Below are positions 23,883-32,976 of a stretch of 64,000 bases of DNA, in pieces; position 1 is the first letter of the stretch, and every line of letters begins with the position of its first letter. Both the position numbers and the translations under genes were made by a program. The DNA is from Neokomagataea thailandica NBRC 106555 (lineage in GTDB: Bacteria; Pseudomonadota; Alphaproteobacteria; Acetobacterales; Acetobacteraceae), in assembly GCF_001598495.1 (NCBI RefSeq), contig NZ_BCZB01000001.1, positions 1 to 64,000 of the forward strand. The letters are read 5' to 3'. The notes under the pieces were generated by a model, which searched no databases, was not told the origin of the DNA, and was given only the letters and a program-made list of their open reading frames with translations.

Positions 23883-25649
23883 ATGTCTTTAAAACAGCGT
23901 TTTTCAGCCTTTTTAAACCCACAGGCAAAATTGGCATATGCGCTTCAGCTTCTTGAGAGCAAGAATGCTGCACGTGGCGTCCAATTATTGGGGCAATTGG
24001 CGAAAGATGGGGTGGTTGGGGCGCAATTTCGGCTAGGGCGCATTTACCTAGATGGTCAGGTGGTGCCTCCCAGTCTTGAGGATGGTGCGCGTTGGATGCT
24101 TCAAGCGGCGGAAGCTGGGCATGTTGAAGCGGCTTTTATATTAGCGACGCTCTATACGGTTGGGTTACCAGAAGAACTTGAAATTCGTGCTGAGCGTAGT
24201 GCGCTTGATTTAAGTGTTCGCCCTGAGCAAGGGCCGCGCATTTCAGATTTTCATCAAGGCCGGTATTGGGCGCAGAAAGCGGCCATAGAGCATTCTGCGG
24301 ATGCTCAGGCGTTGCTTGGTTATATTTTAACGAATGGCCCAGAAGATCTAAGAGATCTTCCGCAGGCACGGGAATGGTATCAAAAATCAGCGCAGTCGGG
24401 GTGTTCTCAGGGGCATTTGGGGTTAGCCCTTGCTTTGCTCAATGAGGCGGAGACGGATGAAGAGCGTCAATATGCGGCGCGTCATTTTATCGAGGCGAGT
24501 AAAGGCGGTCTTGGTACGGCATATGAATTTCTAGGCCGTATGAGTGAGGCGGGGATTGGCCTGCCGCAAAGCATGAGTGCAGCCGCAGCGTACTACCGCC
24601 AAGGCGCTGAACAGAATGTCTTATATGCTCAGGCCCGTTATGGGTTGATGTTGCTCGAAGGCGTTGGTGTTGAGCAAGATCACGGGCAAGCAGAAACGAT
24701 ACTCCGCCGAGCGGCTATGGGCGGTGACGCGGAGAGTGCGGCAGTTCTTGGTGATTTGCACGCTAACGGCGGTGATCTGCCGCCGAATATGCTGGAAGCT
24801 GCAAAATGGTATCGTCTCGCGGCGGAACAGAAACATCCAGGAGCAGCGCGTGCTCTGGGGCTTTTATATTTAACGGGGAATGGCGTTCACAGGGATGCGG
24901 ATATTGCGGCCCATTGGTTTAAAATTGCCTCTGAATCAGGGGATGCACAGGCTGATGCAGATTTGGGCAACCTGATTTTAACGGGCTCCAAAGCAACAGA
25001 TTCTGAAAAAGAAGCTTTGCGGCAGCGCTTTGAGCGTTCGGCTGAAAAGGGGGATTTGGTCGGCGCGTTTAATCTTGGTGTGTGTTACGCGGAAGGAGTC
25101 GGGCATACGGCTGATAGTCGTGAAGCGGCCCGGTGGATGCAGCGCGCGGCTGATGGCGTTGTTAATGCGCAATACTGGTATGGGCGTATGTTGTTGGATG
25201 GGCGGGGTGTGGCTCCCGACCCGACACAGGCGCTGCATTGGATGGAAAAAGCGGCTGACGCAGGAATGGCAGAGGCGCAAGCTGTTGTGGGGCAGCTTTT
25301 GGTAACGGGCCAGATTAACAATCGTAAGGATCATGCGAAGGCTTTGAAGCTGTACGCTGCGGCAGCAGAGAGCGGCAATGTTGATGCGATGTTCTCTTTG
25401 GCTGCGATGTTAGGGGGCGGGCATGATGTGCCGGAGAACCGCCCTGAAGCACAGAAGTGGTTTCGTAAAGCAGCGCAACGGGGAAATGGTTTGGCGCAGT
25501 TAATGTTGGGACGGTATCTTATACGTGGCCTTGGCGGCGTGCAGGATCCGGTGGAAGGGCGTATTTGGTTGGAGCGTGCTGCAGGGCAAGGCATTGATGG
25601 TGCAGAGCAAGAACTGGCAGCATGTGACGCCGTGCTGGCCCCAAATTAA
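23883..25649 (+). CDS. Sel1-repeat (TPR-like) protein
   Basis: A 588-aa protein built almost wholly of Sel1-like repeats of about 36 residues, with the pattern A-x-x-x-LG-x-x-Y-x-x-G-x-GV-x-x-D-x-x-x-A-x-x-W-x-x-x-AA-x-x-G, for example EAAKWYRLAAEQKHPGAARA and QALHWMEKAADAGMAEAQA. About a dozen repeats cover residues 40-580. No signal peptide or membrane span is visible, so it is probably a cytoplasmic scaffold. Sel1 proteins assemble protein complexes. Its place between the exporter and a large glycosyltransferase suggests it organises the glycosylation or export machinery. The ATG is preferred to a GTG two codons upstream. Confidence 0.88.
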   Translation: MSLKQRFSAFLNPQAKLAYALQLLESKNAARGVQLLGQLAKDGVVGAQFRLGRIYLDGQVVPPSLEDGARWMLQAAEAGHVEAAFILATLYTVGLPEELEIRAERSALDLSVRPEQGPRISDFHQGRYWAQKAAIEHSADAQALLGYILTNGPEDLRDLPQAREWYQKSAQSGCSQGHLGLALALLNEAETDEERQYAARHFIEASKGGLGTAYEFLGRMSEAGIGLPQSMSAAAAYYRQGAEQNVLYAQARYGLMLLEGVGVEQDHGQAETILRRAAMGGDAESAAVLGDLHANGGDLPPNMLEAAKWYRLAAEQKHPGAARALGLLYLTGNGVHRDADIAAHWFKIASESGDAQADADLGNLILTGSKATDSEKEALRQRFERSAEKGDLVGAFNLGVCYAEGVGHTADSREAARWMQRAADGVVNAQYWYGRMLLDGRGVAPDPTQALHWMEKAADAGMAEAQAVVGQLLVTGQINNRKDHAKALKLYAAAAESGNVDAMFSLAAMLGGGHDVPENRPEAQKWFRKAAQRGNGLAQLMLGRYLIRGLGGVQDPVEGRIWLERAAGQGIDGAEQELAACDAVLAPN

Positions 25650-25673
25650 TCACTTTAGGCGTTTATGTGATTC

Positions 25674-28646
25674 GTGGCTGATGATTCTAAAGTGGTGACG
25701 CTGACTGACCGCGCAGGTTCCGGCTATGCGGGGTATGGTAATGTTATAACCGAAGCTGATCGGGCGTTGTGGCGTAAGGTTTATGCAGAGCGTGCCCAAG
25801 ACGCATTCCAACGGGGTGAGCGTGCTTTAGCATGCAATGACCTTGCGGCGGCGCGCTTTTGGCTGGAACGTGCAGGACGCATGGCGCGTATGAGCCCTAA
25901 TGTTACATGGGCTTTGGCGCTTGTGGATATGCGGACGGGTCATTTTAATGACGCACTGCATAAAATGAAGGATTTAGAAGAGCGTTTTCGCTTGCGGGAA
26001 GCTGCCTTTTTGGCCGTTGTTTGTCTGGTCCGGTTGCAGCGATGGGAGGAGGCGTTACAGAAATTACGCCATGCCTTATCCGTCTCTGTGATTATGCCTG
26101 ACCTGCATCACATTGCAGATCATGTGGTGCGGGTGGCCCAGAAGCCAGGTTGGTGTTTCGCGTCAAATGCGGGGTATGTCCATGTTGTTGCCGAAGGGCG
26201 TGTGACGGTTACGCTTGACGGTGAGTGTGTGAGTATTGGCCAATCTGGCCAGCATAAATTACCTTCTGGATGGGGGAAGGCGCGCCATATTGCTGTGAAG
26301 CTGCGGGGGCGTCATCTTGTGGGTAGCCCTATTGATATTGGGGCATTGACGCGTTTTGAATCGCTGGCGACGGTTGATGCTGGGTGTGTGTGTGGTTGGG
26401 CATGGTTTCCTTCTGAGCCGGAGCATGATCCACGGTTGCGCTTGTGGGACGGTACTCTGTGCGCGGCTAGTGGCAATGCAGAGACGATTGAGAGTGACGT
26501 GCCGTTGGCTCGCCCGCGTGCGTTTCGCGTGCCGATACCCGCCGCATTGGTCCATTCTGCTACTCTTTTAGCGCTTTATGATGATCATGGGCGTATGCTG
26601 ACAGGAGCGCCATTGCGGGCGGATCTTGGGTCCTTAATGGAGGGGCCGTCAGATGCGCTATTGTCTGATATGCGGCCGTATCCGGTGCAGCAGGTGGAAC
26701 GTTGTGTCGGTGTTGAAAGAGAGCCGGTACAGGGGTGTTGCGTCGTGATTCCGGTGTATCGGAATTATAGAGTCACGCTGGATTGTCTGGAGAGTGTGCT
26801 GGCAACCGTATCGGCGCAGACACGGGTCATCGTGGTGGATGACGCGACACCGGAAGAAAAATTAGCGCGTGCGTTGGATGATTATGCTGAGCAGGGGCGT
26901 ATTGAGCTTGTACGTTTAGAGCAGAATCGTGGCTTTCCCGTTGCTGTGAATATGGGGTTGGCGCGTGCGGTTGGGCATGATGTTGTTTTATTAAACAGTG
27001 ACACGGTTGTGCCGCCAGGGTGGTTGGAGCGTTTGCTGCGGCGGTTACATGTTCATGGGGTTGGGACGGTTACGCCATTCAGTAATGATGCGAGCATTTT
27101 TTCGTATCCGTCGGTTGATGAACCAAATCCTGTACCGTCGGTACGTGAAGCCTTTGGGTATGATCGATTGTGCCAAAAACTCTTTCGAGAGGATGAGGCG
27201 AATGATGATGCGCCGACGGCAAATGGGTTCTGTATGGCCATTTCTGCCCAATGCTTGCGTGAGGTTGGCTTTTTACGTGAGGACGTGTTTGCGCAGGGAT
27301 ATGGTGAAGAAAATGATTTTTGTTTGAGGGCGCATAGGCTGGGTTTTCGGCACCGTATGGCGCCTGATGTATATGTTTTACATCGTGGTTCTATTTCTTT
27401 TGGAGCCGGTAAGCGCTGGCTTATGGCGCGTAATTTAGACATCCTGAATGCTCTGCATCCCGGCTATGAGGCATATGTTGCTGATTTTCAGCAGCGTGAC
27501 CCTTTTCGGGGGTGGAGGCGGCGTTTGGATCAGGCGCGGTTAGGGCGTGACGTTTCGGCGCATGGTCCTGCGGTGGCTATGATTGTTCATGCTGGTGGTG
27601 GAGGGGTAGAGCGCGTTGTGCGCGAACGCGCCGCAGCGTTTGAAGGTAAAGGTCAGGCGGCTTACGTGCTGCGCCCTGTTGAGCGGGGGTGTCATGTGAC
27701 GCGGCCGATGGCTACGCGGGATACGAAAAAAGTTGAGCCGCTTAATTTTGTGTTTGATTTGCCGGATGAAGAAGCGGATCTGGTCGCTGCGTTGTCTGCT
27801 CTTGGTGTTCAGCACATCGAATGGCACCAATTAATTGGACATGCAGAGTGCGTTCGGACGCTGCACGTCGCGTTGGGTGTGCCGTATGATGTGTTCGTGC
27901 ATGATCATGTATGGTTTTGTCCGCGTGTTTCCTTGTTGGACGGGCATGGGCGTTATTGTGGTGAACCTGATGTGGCGGGGTGTGAGCAATGTGTGGCGCG
28001 TTGGGGGGACGTTTTGAATGAAGGGCTGTCTATTGGAGAGCGCTTAGCGCGTTCAAAGTATGAATTTTCAAAGGCGCGGCGTTGTATCACGCCATCACAC
28101 GATACGGCGCGTCGGTTCAAACGTCATTTTCCGTCTACGAATTTTATCGTGGAACAATTGGAACAAAATGCGGCTTTTGAGGGGAATTCTGAGAGAAATA
28201 TACCCGGCCCTGTGCCTGGGCGGGTATTAAAATTGTGTGTTGTCGGTGGGATAGGGCAATGGAAAGGCTATGATGTTTTATTAAACATGGCCCGCGATAT
28301 TCGGTTCCACTCTCTTCCTGTGAAGATAATACTTGTTGGACATACTCCAAATGATGATGAATTAATGTATGAAGGTGTAATTGTTACTGGTGAGTATAAA
28401 GAGGATGAGGTTTATAATCTTATTAAAGAATATAATCCTGATATTGGATTTATCCCGTCAATTTCACCTGAAACATGGTGTTATGCGTTGAGTATCCTTT
28501 GGAAGGCGGGTTTGGAGGTGATGTGTTTTGATATTGGAGCGCAAGCGGAGAGGGTGAGAGAGAGAAAGGGGGTTATTCTTCCGCTCGGTGCATCTTCATT
28601 ACAGCTTTTGCATTTTATTTTATCGCGTTGGTATCGCTTAGTTTGA
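25674..28646 (+). CDS. Multidomain glycosyltransferase (TPR-like region, GWA domain, GT2, GT-B)
   Basis: A 990-aa cytoplasmic protein. Residues 28-150 are helical and TPR-like. About 225-305 form a beta-sandwich module with the GWAW signature. About 355-575 are a GT2 domain (VVIPVYRNYRVTL, VVDDATP, LLNSDTVVPPGW, and GEENDFCLRAHRLGF). About 632-990 look like a GT-B/GT4 domain (HAGGGGVERVVRE ... VVGGIGQWKGYDVLL ... SISPETWCYALSILWKAG). It is probably bifunctional, adding two sugars to a surface glycan or exported protein; the substrate is unknown. The start is a GTG with only a weak ribosome-binding site, because an in-frame stop lies two codons upstream and the next ATG falls inside the helical region. 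The last 500 bp are distinctly AT-rich. Confidence 0.85.
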   Translation: MADDSKVVTLTDRAGSGYAGYGNVITEADRALWRKVYAERAQDAFQRGERALACNDLAAARFWLERAGRMARMSPNVTWALALVDMRTGHFNDALHKMKDLEERFRLREAAFLAVVCLVRLQRWEEALQKLRHALSVSVIMPDLHHIADHVVRVAQKPGWCFASNAGYVHVVAEGRVTVTLDGECVSIGQSGQHKLPSGWGKARHIAVKLRGRHLVGSPIDIGALTRFESLATVDAGCVCGWAWFPSEPEHDPRLRLWDGTLCAASGNAETIESDVPLARPRAFRVPIPAALVHSATLLALYDDHGRMLTGAPLRADLGSLMEGPSDALLSDMRPYPVQQVERCVGVEREPVQGCCVVIPVYRNYRVTLDCLESVLATVSAQTRVIVVDDATPEEKLARALDDYAEQGRIELVRLEQNRGFPVAVNMGLARAVGHDVVLLNSDTVVPPGWLERLLRRLHVHGVGTVTPFSNDASIFSYPSVDEPNPVPSVREAFGYDRLCQKLFREDEANDDAPTANGFCMAISAQCLREVGFLREDVFAQGYGEENDFCLRAHRLGFRHRMAPDVYVLHRGSISFGAGKRWLMARNLDILNALHPGYEAYVADFQQRDPFRGWRRRLDQARLGRDVSAHGPAVAMIVHAGGGGVERVVRERAAAFEGKGQAAYVLRPVERGCHVTRPMATRDTKKVEPLNFVFDLPDEEADLVAALSALGVQHIEWHQLIGHAECVRTLHVALGVPYDVFVHDHVWFCPRVSLLDGHGRYCGEPDVAGCEQCVARWGDVLNEGLSIGERLARSKYEFSKARRCITPSHDTARRFKRHFPSTNFIVEQLEQNAAFEGNSERNIPGPVPGRVLKLCVVGGIGQWKGYDVLLNMARDIRFHSLPVKIILVGHTPNDDELMYEGVIVTGEYKEDEVYNLIKEYNPDIGFIPSISPETWCYALSILWKAGLEVMCFDIGAQAERVRERKGVILPLGASSLQLLHFILSRWYRLV

Positions 28647-28835
28647 AGAGAATGGGTTTACCCGACTGTAAAGACAGTTAGACTAGGGTGGGTAGATGTG
28701 AGAGTTTCATTTTCTGGAGAGATACATCTCTTTGAATATGAAGTATTTCATGTGTGTCTATCGCTTTTGGCTTTAGTGTGGCTGCTTGAGTTCCGTAATG
28801 ATGCCCGGATGTGTGGGACCTATTGGGAGTAAAGA

Positions 28836-29744
28836 ATGACAAATTCTGAAGAAACGTCTGGGCCAAATCGGGTTGTTGACCTGAAAGCCAGTGCTCGTCT
28901 TATGGTGTTAGACGCAGGCGTATTTTGTATTTTCCATCCTCCTGGGCAGCCCGATTCGGGGCCAAGCGGTTTGCCTGGCGTACGTATTTCACGTGCACCA
29001 GCGACACCTGCTGGTTTGGTCAACATCAGCACGTTTGATGAAGATGGCTGGATTGGTGGGAGCAAGGGGGCTGCCCTTGTACGGGTCTTGCGTGGTCCGG
29101 CCGCAGTGTTGGTGACGACGTATCAAGATCCAAACCATGAGGTTGGTGCGCCTCAGTTACAGGTTGTGCAGTTGGCTGGGGCGACGGAAGTGGCTTCCAC
29201 CCCTGTTGCGGCTGAAGCGCCAGCGTCTTCTGCCGCAGCTTCCACTCAAGAGCTTGAAATATCGGCGCATATTCAACGCCGTGGTGATGTGGGTGGTGTT
29301 ATTGGTGAGTGGATGGGTACTCCGGAGAGCCAGTCATGGATTGAAGGCTTTGCTGTTGCACCTGTGGGTAACATTCCGGCAACGGATATTGAATATCAGG
29401 CAGTGCTTGGTAAGGGTTGGCTCTCCCCTTGGGCAGAGGGTGGTCAATACTGTGGTTCACGCGGTATGGCCTTGCCGATTTTGGGGCTGCGTGTAAGGCT
29501 TAAAAATGGCTCGGCAGAAACGCATGAAGTGCGTCTGACGGCGACATTTACCGATGGTACGCGCTTGGGCCCAGTTGACGGTTCTACAGCCTTGGAAGCA
29601 GAAAGCTTGGCACCTTTGGAGGCCTTCTTATTGGAAATTGTTCCGTCGTCAGCCGCTAAAAAAGCTGGCAGTGCAACCACTGAGGAAGCACCAGTGAAGA
29701 AGCCGCGCGCGTCCGGGCGACGGAAAGCTGCTTCTAGTAAATAA
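28836..29744 (+). CDS. Protein of unknown function (302 aa) in the secretion/glycosylation locus
   Basis: Family not recognised. Residues 10-115 look beta-rich (SARLMVLDAGVFCIFHPPG ... GAALVRVLRGPAAVLVTTYQ). An Ala/Ser/Thr/Pro linker (about 118-150) follows. Residues 150-270 form a second compact domain with Trp-rich lines GEWMGTPESQSWIEGFAV and VLGKGWLSPWAEGGQYCGSR. The tail is Lys/Arg-rich (KKPRASGRRKAASSK). There is no Sec signal peptide or membrane span. The Trp/Gly pattern faintly recalls clostridial hydrophobic W repeats, but I would not rely on that. GGGAG lies upstream of the ATG. It could be a glycosylated or exported client, or an accessory factor. Confidence 0.75.
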   Translation: MTNSEETSGPNRVVDLKASARLMVLDAGVFCIFHPPGQPDSGPSGLPGVRISRAPATPAGLVNISTFDEDGWIGGSKGAALVRVLRGPAAVLVTTYQDPNHEVGAPQLQVVQLAGATEVASTPVAAEAPASSAAASTQELEISAHIQRRGDVGGVIGEWMGTPESQSWIEGFAVAPVGNIPATDIEYQAVLGKGWLSPWAEGGQYCGSRGMALPILGLRVRLKNGSAETHEVRLTATFTDGTRLGPVDGSTALEAESLAPLEAFLLEIVPSSAAKKAGSATTEEAPVKKPRASGRRKAASSK

Positions 29745-29752
29745 TCTGTTCT

Positions 29753-29785
29753 CCCCAACGTGCTCTTAGGTGTGCGTTGGGGTTT
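29753..29785 (+). terminator. Rho-independent terminator
   Basis: Stem CCCCAACG/CGTTGGGG with a 14-base loop followed by TTT, just after the 302-aa gene. Confidence 0.6.
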
Positions 29786-29845
29786 ATGATGTACGGCTTT
29801 ATGTAAAGAGGCAGGCCTTGTTTGCTTCTTGGTCAGGACATTTAC

Positions 29846-31084
29846 GTGCGGTACCTTTTTGTTCATCAAAATTTTCCGGGACAGTTCCTACATTTTGTTC
29901 GTCATTTGAGTGCGCAGGGCGAGCATGAGATTGTTTTTATTTCTGAAGCAAATCAGGGGGATATTCCTGGCGTCAGGCGTGTGATTTATCGTACTGAGCG
30001 TGAGCCTGCGGAAGTGACGCATCCCTATTTGCATGAATTTGAGCGCGGTTTACTGCGGGCTGAGGCGGTTGCGCGCTCTGCGCGGACGTTAAAAAGTCTT
30101 GGCTATGTGCCTGATATCATTATTGGTCATCATGGTTGGGGCGAGCTTCTTAATCTGGTTGACGTTTTCCCAGAGACGCCCATTTTAGGTTATCTTGAGT
30201 TCTTCTATCATTCTGACCGGAATGATGTTGGTTTTGATCCTGAATTTCCGTCGAGTGGGGATTTGCCGTCGCTCGTGCGGATCAAAAATTCGATCAACCT
30301 TCAGGCGTTAAATTTGCCGAACAGTGTTGGCCAAACGCCTACGGTGTTTCAAAAGCAGACATATCCGACATGGGCGCAGTCCCAATTAGCACTGCTGCAT
30401 GAAGGGGTAAATTTAGACGCTTGCAAACGTGATGGGCGTTTGAGAAACCGTAATTTGACGATTGCTAATGTCACCATTGGCGCTAAAGAGCCAATGGTGA
30501 CTTATGTGGCGCGGAATTTGGAGCCTTATCGTGGCTTTCATATTTTCATGCGTGCTTTACCCCAGATACAGGCTGAATGCCCTGACGCACGTATTATTCT
30601 GATTGGTGGAGATGGGGTGAGTTATGGTAACCCACCGGCGCGTCACACGAATTGGCGCGAATATATGCTGGCGGAATTGTCGGGCCAAATTAATCTCGAC
30701 AAGGTACATTTTGTTGGTCATCTCCCTCACGATGATTTTCGCACGCTGATTAAGCGTTCGGATGCCCATGTTTATCTGACATATCCTTTTGTTGCTTCAT
30801 GGTCATTACGGGAGGCTATGGCGGCCTCGTGCCCTATCGTTGCTAGCGATACAGCGCCTGTTCGTGAGTTTATCGAAGATGGTGTGACGGGGTGTTTGGT
30901 GCCGTTTTTAGAGCCGCAGCGCGTTTCAGGAGCCGTTGTTGATCTTTTACAAGATCGCAGCGCGGCCCGTCGTTTAGGGGCGGCGGCGCGTCGTTTTGCT
31001 GAAGAAGAGCTCTCAATGGAGCGGTATATCGCACGTTATGACGAGTTGGTGCGTCAGATTTTAGCTGGGAAACGTTCCTTCTAA
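29846..31084 (+). CDS. GT4-family glycosyltransferase
   Basis: A 412-aa GT-B enzyme of the RfaB/GT4 type. The N-terminus MRYLFVHQNFPGQFLHF is the common start of this family and fixes the GTG as start codon, with AGGACA seven bases upstream; an in-frame TTG eight codons earlier is less likely. The C-terminal half has TYVARNLEPYRGFHIFMRAL (nucleotide-sugar site), IILIGGDG, and ASCPIVASDTAPVREFIEDG with the conserved Glu pair. It probably transfers a hexose from a nucleotide sugar to a glycan acceptor on the inner membrane face. It ends at a strong terminator facing the convergent sugar transferase. Confidence 0.88.
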   Translation: MRYLFVHQNFPGQFLHFVRHLSAQGEHEIVFISEANQGDIPGVRRVIYRTEREPAEVTHPYLHEFERGLLRAEAVARSARTLKSLGYVPDIIIGHHGWGELLNLVDVFPETPILGYLEFFYHSDRNDVGFDPEFPSSGDLPSLVRIKNSINLQALNLPNSVGQTPTVFQKQTYPTWAQSQLALLHEGVNLDACKRDGRLRNRNLTIANVTIGAKEPMVTYVARNLEPYRGFHIFMRALPQIQAECPDARIILIGGDGVSYGNPPARHTNWREYMLAELSGQINLDKVHFVGHLPHDDFRTLIKRSDAHVYLTYPFVASWSLREAMAASCPIVASDTAPVREFIEDGVTGCLVPFLEPQRVSGAVVDLLQDRSAARRLGAAARRFAEEELSMERYIARYDELVRQILAGKRSF

Positions 31085-31089
31085 GAAGG

Positions 31090-31127
31090 ATGACCCGGCC
31101 CGGGAGGAAGTGGGCTGGGTCATTTTA
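31090..31127 (+). terminator. Rho-independent terminator of the GT4 gene
   Basis: A 12-bp stem (one G-T pair) starting ATGACCCGGCCC with a 10-base loop, ending in TTTTATG, 5 bp after the stop codon. Confidence 0.75.
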
Positions 31128-31143
31128 TGTGGGCGAATACACG

Positions 31144-32283
31144 CTATTGAGCGTGCCAAGACGCCCCATTGTTTTTGTATTGCACGTCATACTCTTCTAC
31201 AAACTGGTCAAAGCCAGCCTGATTATCAATACGCATTGACGGCAGTAGAGCATCAAGTTGAAGGCTTTGATAAAGCGCACGGCTTACGGCGCGGTTTAGA
31301 ACGCCAGGGCCTGTTTTGAAGGCAATATAGAGACCCGGATGGCGGAACATATTAGCCCAAGCGGTCATCATGGCGTTGGTGATGATAGGGCTGGTTGGTG
31401 CTGCGCCGAAAAAATCATTATGCAGGACGTAATTGTCCGTCGTGAATAATTGGCAGCTCGTTTTGATATCTTTAAGCGCTTCCCAGGAGGGAGAGGATTT
31501 TACTCTGAGATCAGCATCCAGCCACCAGCCGCCATGGGTCAGGATAACGTGTAGGCGGAGCAGATCTGCACCTTCAGCCGGGTGGCGGACGTTCAAGAAG
31601 AGGTCTTTTGCTTCTTGTCCATAATGGTCATACAGCCAGTCGGCAGCGCTGCTTTGGTCAAAAATCGTAAAAGCATTACCAAGCAATTCACGATGGTATT
31701 GAATGTTAGCCTGAATTTCGGGCGGTGGGTTTTTGTCCCAGTACATGTACAGATGATGAGGGATGCTCGGAGTAGAAGAAGGGAAGCCTGTGTCTCCGAA
31801 AGAACGAATCCAGCCTAAGGCAACCTCAAGATAGAGACGATCAATTTCTTCGCCTGAGTGGAATTCTTCAAAAGCATTCCCTATGAGCGCGAGGCTTTTT
31901 TCTGGGTTATGCTCCTGCCAAGCCGCATGGATCCCTCGGATGTAGTTTGCCATGGCAGGAGAGTACGATGTTAATTCTTCGACTTCGTGTTCAGGTAAAG
32001 GCTGTGCAGCTTTTAGGAGGCATAATAGGCGCACCTGCAATAATGATTGTGGGAGTGGATATTCGGTTTGGGATTTGCCGTGCAGGTCAAAGGCGCGGCG
32101 GTAAAAAGAGGAGGCTTCAAAAACTTTATTGTGGATATGAAGAATGTTGGCAATTGCGAAGGAGTGCTCGACAGTATCTGCGCCATGGCGTTCCAGATAG
32201 GCGGCTGCCTGTCCATCTCCGGCAAGGTCTGTCGGGCTTGGAGAGGAAGATTTGTGCAGGCTTTGGTCGTCATTTTCGCTCAT
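31144..32283 (-). CDS. DXD sugar-binding glycosyltransferase (GT32-like), copy 1
   Basis: A 379-aa protein. Residues 20-165 are a helical N-terminal domain (GADTVEHSFAIANILHIHNK ... EYPLPQSLLQV). Residues 170-379 match the Gly_transf_sug/GT32 fold: PHHLYMYWDKNPPPEIQ, RHPAEGADLLRLHVIL, then the DXD line GGWWLDADLRV, and HNDFFGA. These enzymes transfer a hexose from a nucleotide sugar with a metal held by DXD. It is clearly paralogous to the gene ending at 32977, with the same domain order and many identical motifs. It is divergent from the 137-aa unknown and converges with the GT4 gene. Confidence 0.85.
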   Translation of the reverse strand: MSENDDQSLHKSSSPSPTDLAGDGQAAAYLERHGADTVEHSFAIANILHIHNKVFEASSFYRRAFDLHGKSQTEYPLPQSLLQVRLLCLLKAAQPLPEHEVEELTSYSPAMANYIRGIHAAWQEHNPEKSLALIGNAFEEFHSGEEIDRLYLEVALGWIRSFGDTGFPSSTPSIPHHLYMYWDKNPPPEIQANIQYHRELLGNAFTIFDQSSAADWLYDHYGQEAKDLFLNVRHPAEGADLLRLHVILTHGGWWLDADLRVKSSPSWEALKDIKTSCQLFTTDNYVLHNDFFGAAPTSPIITNAMMTAWANMFRHPGLYIAFKTGPGVLNRAVSRALYQSLQLDALLPSMRIDNQAGFDQFVEEYDVQYKNNGASWHAQ

Positions 32284-32511
32284 GGACTAATCTTCTTCGA
32301 GTGTATGCGTAATTATGTTTTTTGAAGTTAGCAGATAATTCTTAAAAAAGCTTGAGTGCAATAAAGAGTTCTTTGAATTTTTGAGGCTATCTCGGCATAG
32401 ATGATTCGGTCATGATGCAGTCACGTGTTAAATTTAACTCTTCCGGCACATAAGGCGGGTCTTGCTTTCCTGTCGCGGTGTTATGGGGCTGAGTGGGCGA
32501 GGGGAATTTTG

Positions 32512-32925
32512 ATGTCTCAAGAATTACTTCCTGGATTTAAAGAGGTGCTGCAGGAGTGGATATTGAAAAAAGCACCAGATCGTGCTCCGCAGCGTGTCAC
32601 GGACGCTGATGTAGAAGATATCGCACGCGCTTCGATTGAAGCGTTACATCAGCGCGTTGTTGGAGATGGCTGGGGCCGCCTTGAAATACTGACGCAAGGT
32701 TGGTTGGTGCAGCGTCAGAAGGGGCAGAAGCCTTCGGCTCTGGGAGAAGAAGATTTTCGTGCCTTCACGCTCATCGTTTTGCACGGATTGAGTGCGCCTC
32801 GGGGGATAACGCCAGTGGCAGCGCATGGTGTTGAAGGTGATGAGCCTGCTGAGGTCACGGCTCAAGACGGTGAGGCTGAAGATATGTTCCGTTTTGCGCG
32901 GGAGCATCTTGCGCGTGCATTATAA
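32512..32925 (+). CDS. Small protein of unknown function between the two GT32-like genes
   Basis: A 137-aa acidic protein, not recognised. It is predicted mostly helical (PGFKEVLQEWILKKAPDRAP, DADVEDIARASIEALHQRVV, LGEEDFRAFTLIVLHGL) with an acidic, Ala-rich C-terminal stretch and no signal peptide. The ATG has GAGGGG eight bases upstream; an in-frame GTG at 32425 would add 29 residues but lacks a ribosome-binding site. It ends at a strong terminator. Its position between paralogous transferases suggests an accessory role, which is inference. Confidence 0.65.
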   Translation: MSQELLPGFKEVLQEWILKKAPDRAPQRVTDADVEDIARASIEALHQRVVGDGWGRLEILTQGWLVQRQKGQKPSALGEEDFRAFTLIVLHGLSAPRGITPVAAHGVEGDEPAEVTAQDGEAEDMFRFAREHLARAL

Positions 32926-32944
32926 AGTCACGGCTTTATAGATG

Positions 32945-32974
32945 GGCGGCCCATAATGTGGGCCGCCTTTTTTT
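32945..32974 (+). terminator. Strong rho-independent terminator
   Basis: Perfect 9-bp stem GGCGGCCCA/TGGGCCGCC with a 5-base loop followed by seven T residues, placed exactly between two convergent genes. Confidence 0.88.
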
Positions 32975-32976
32975 AT

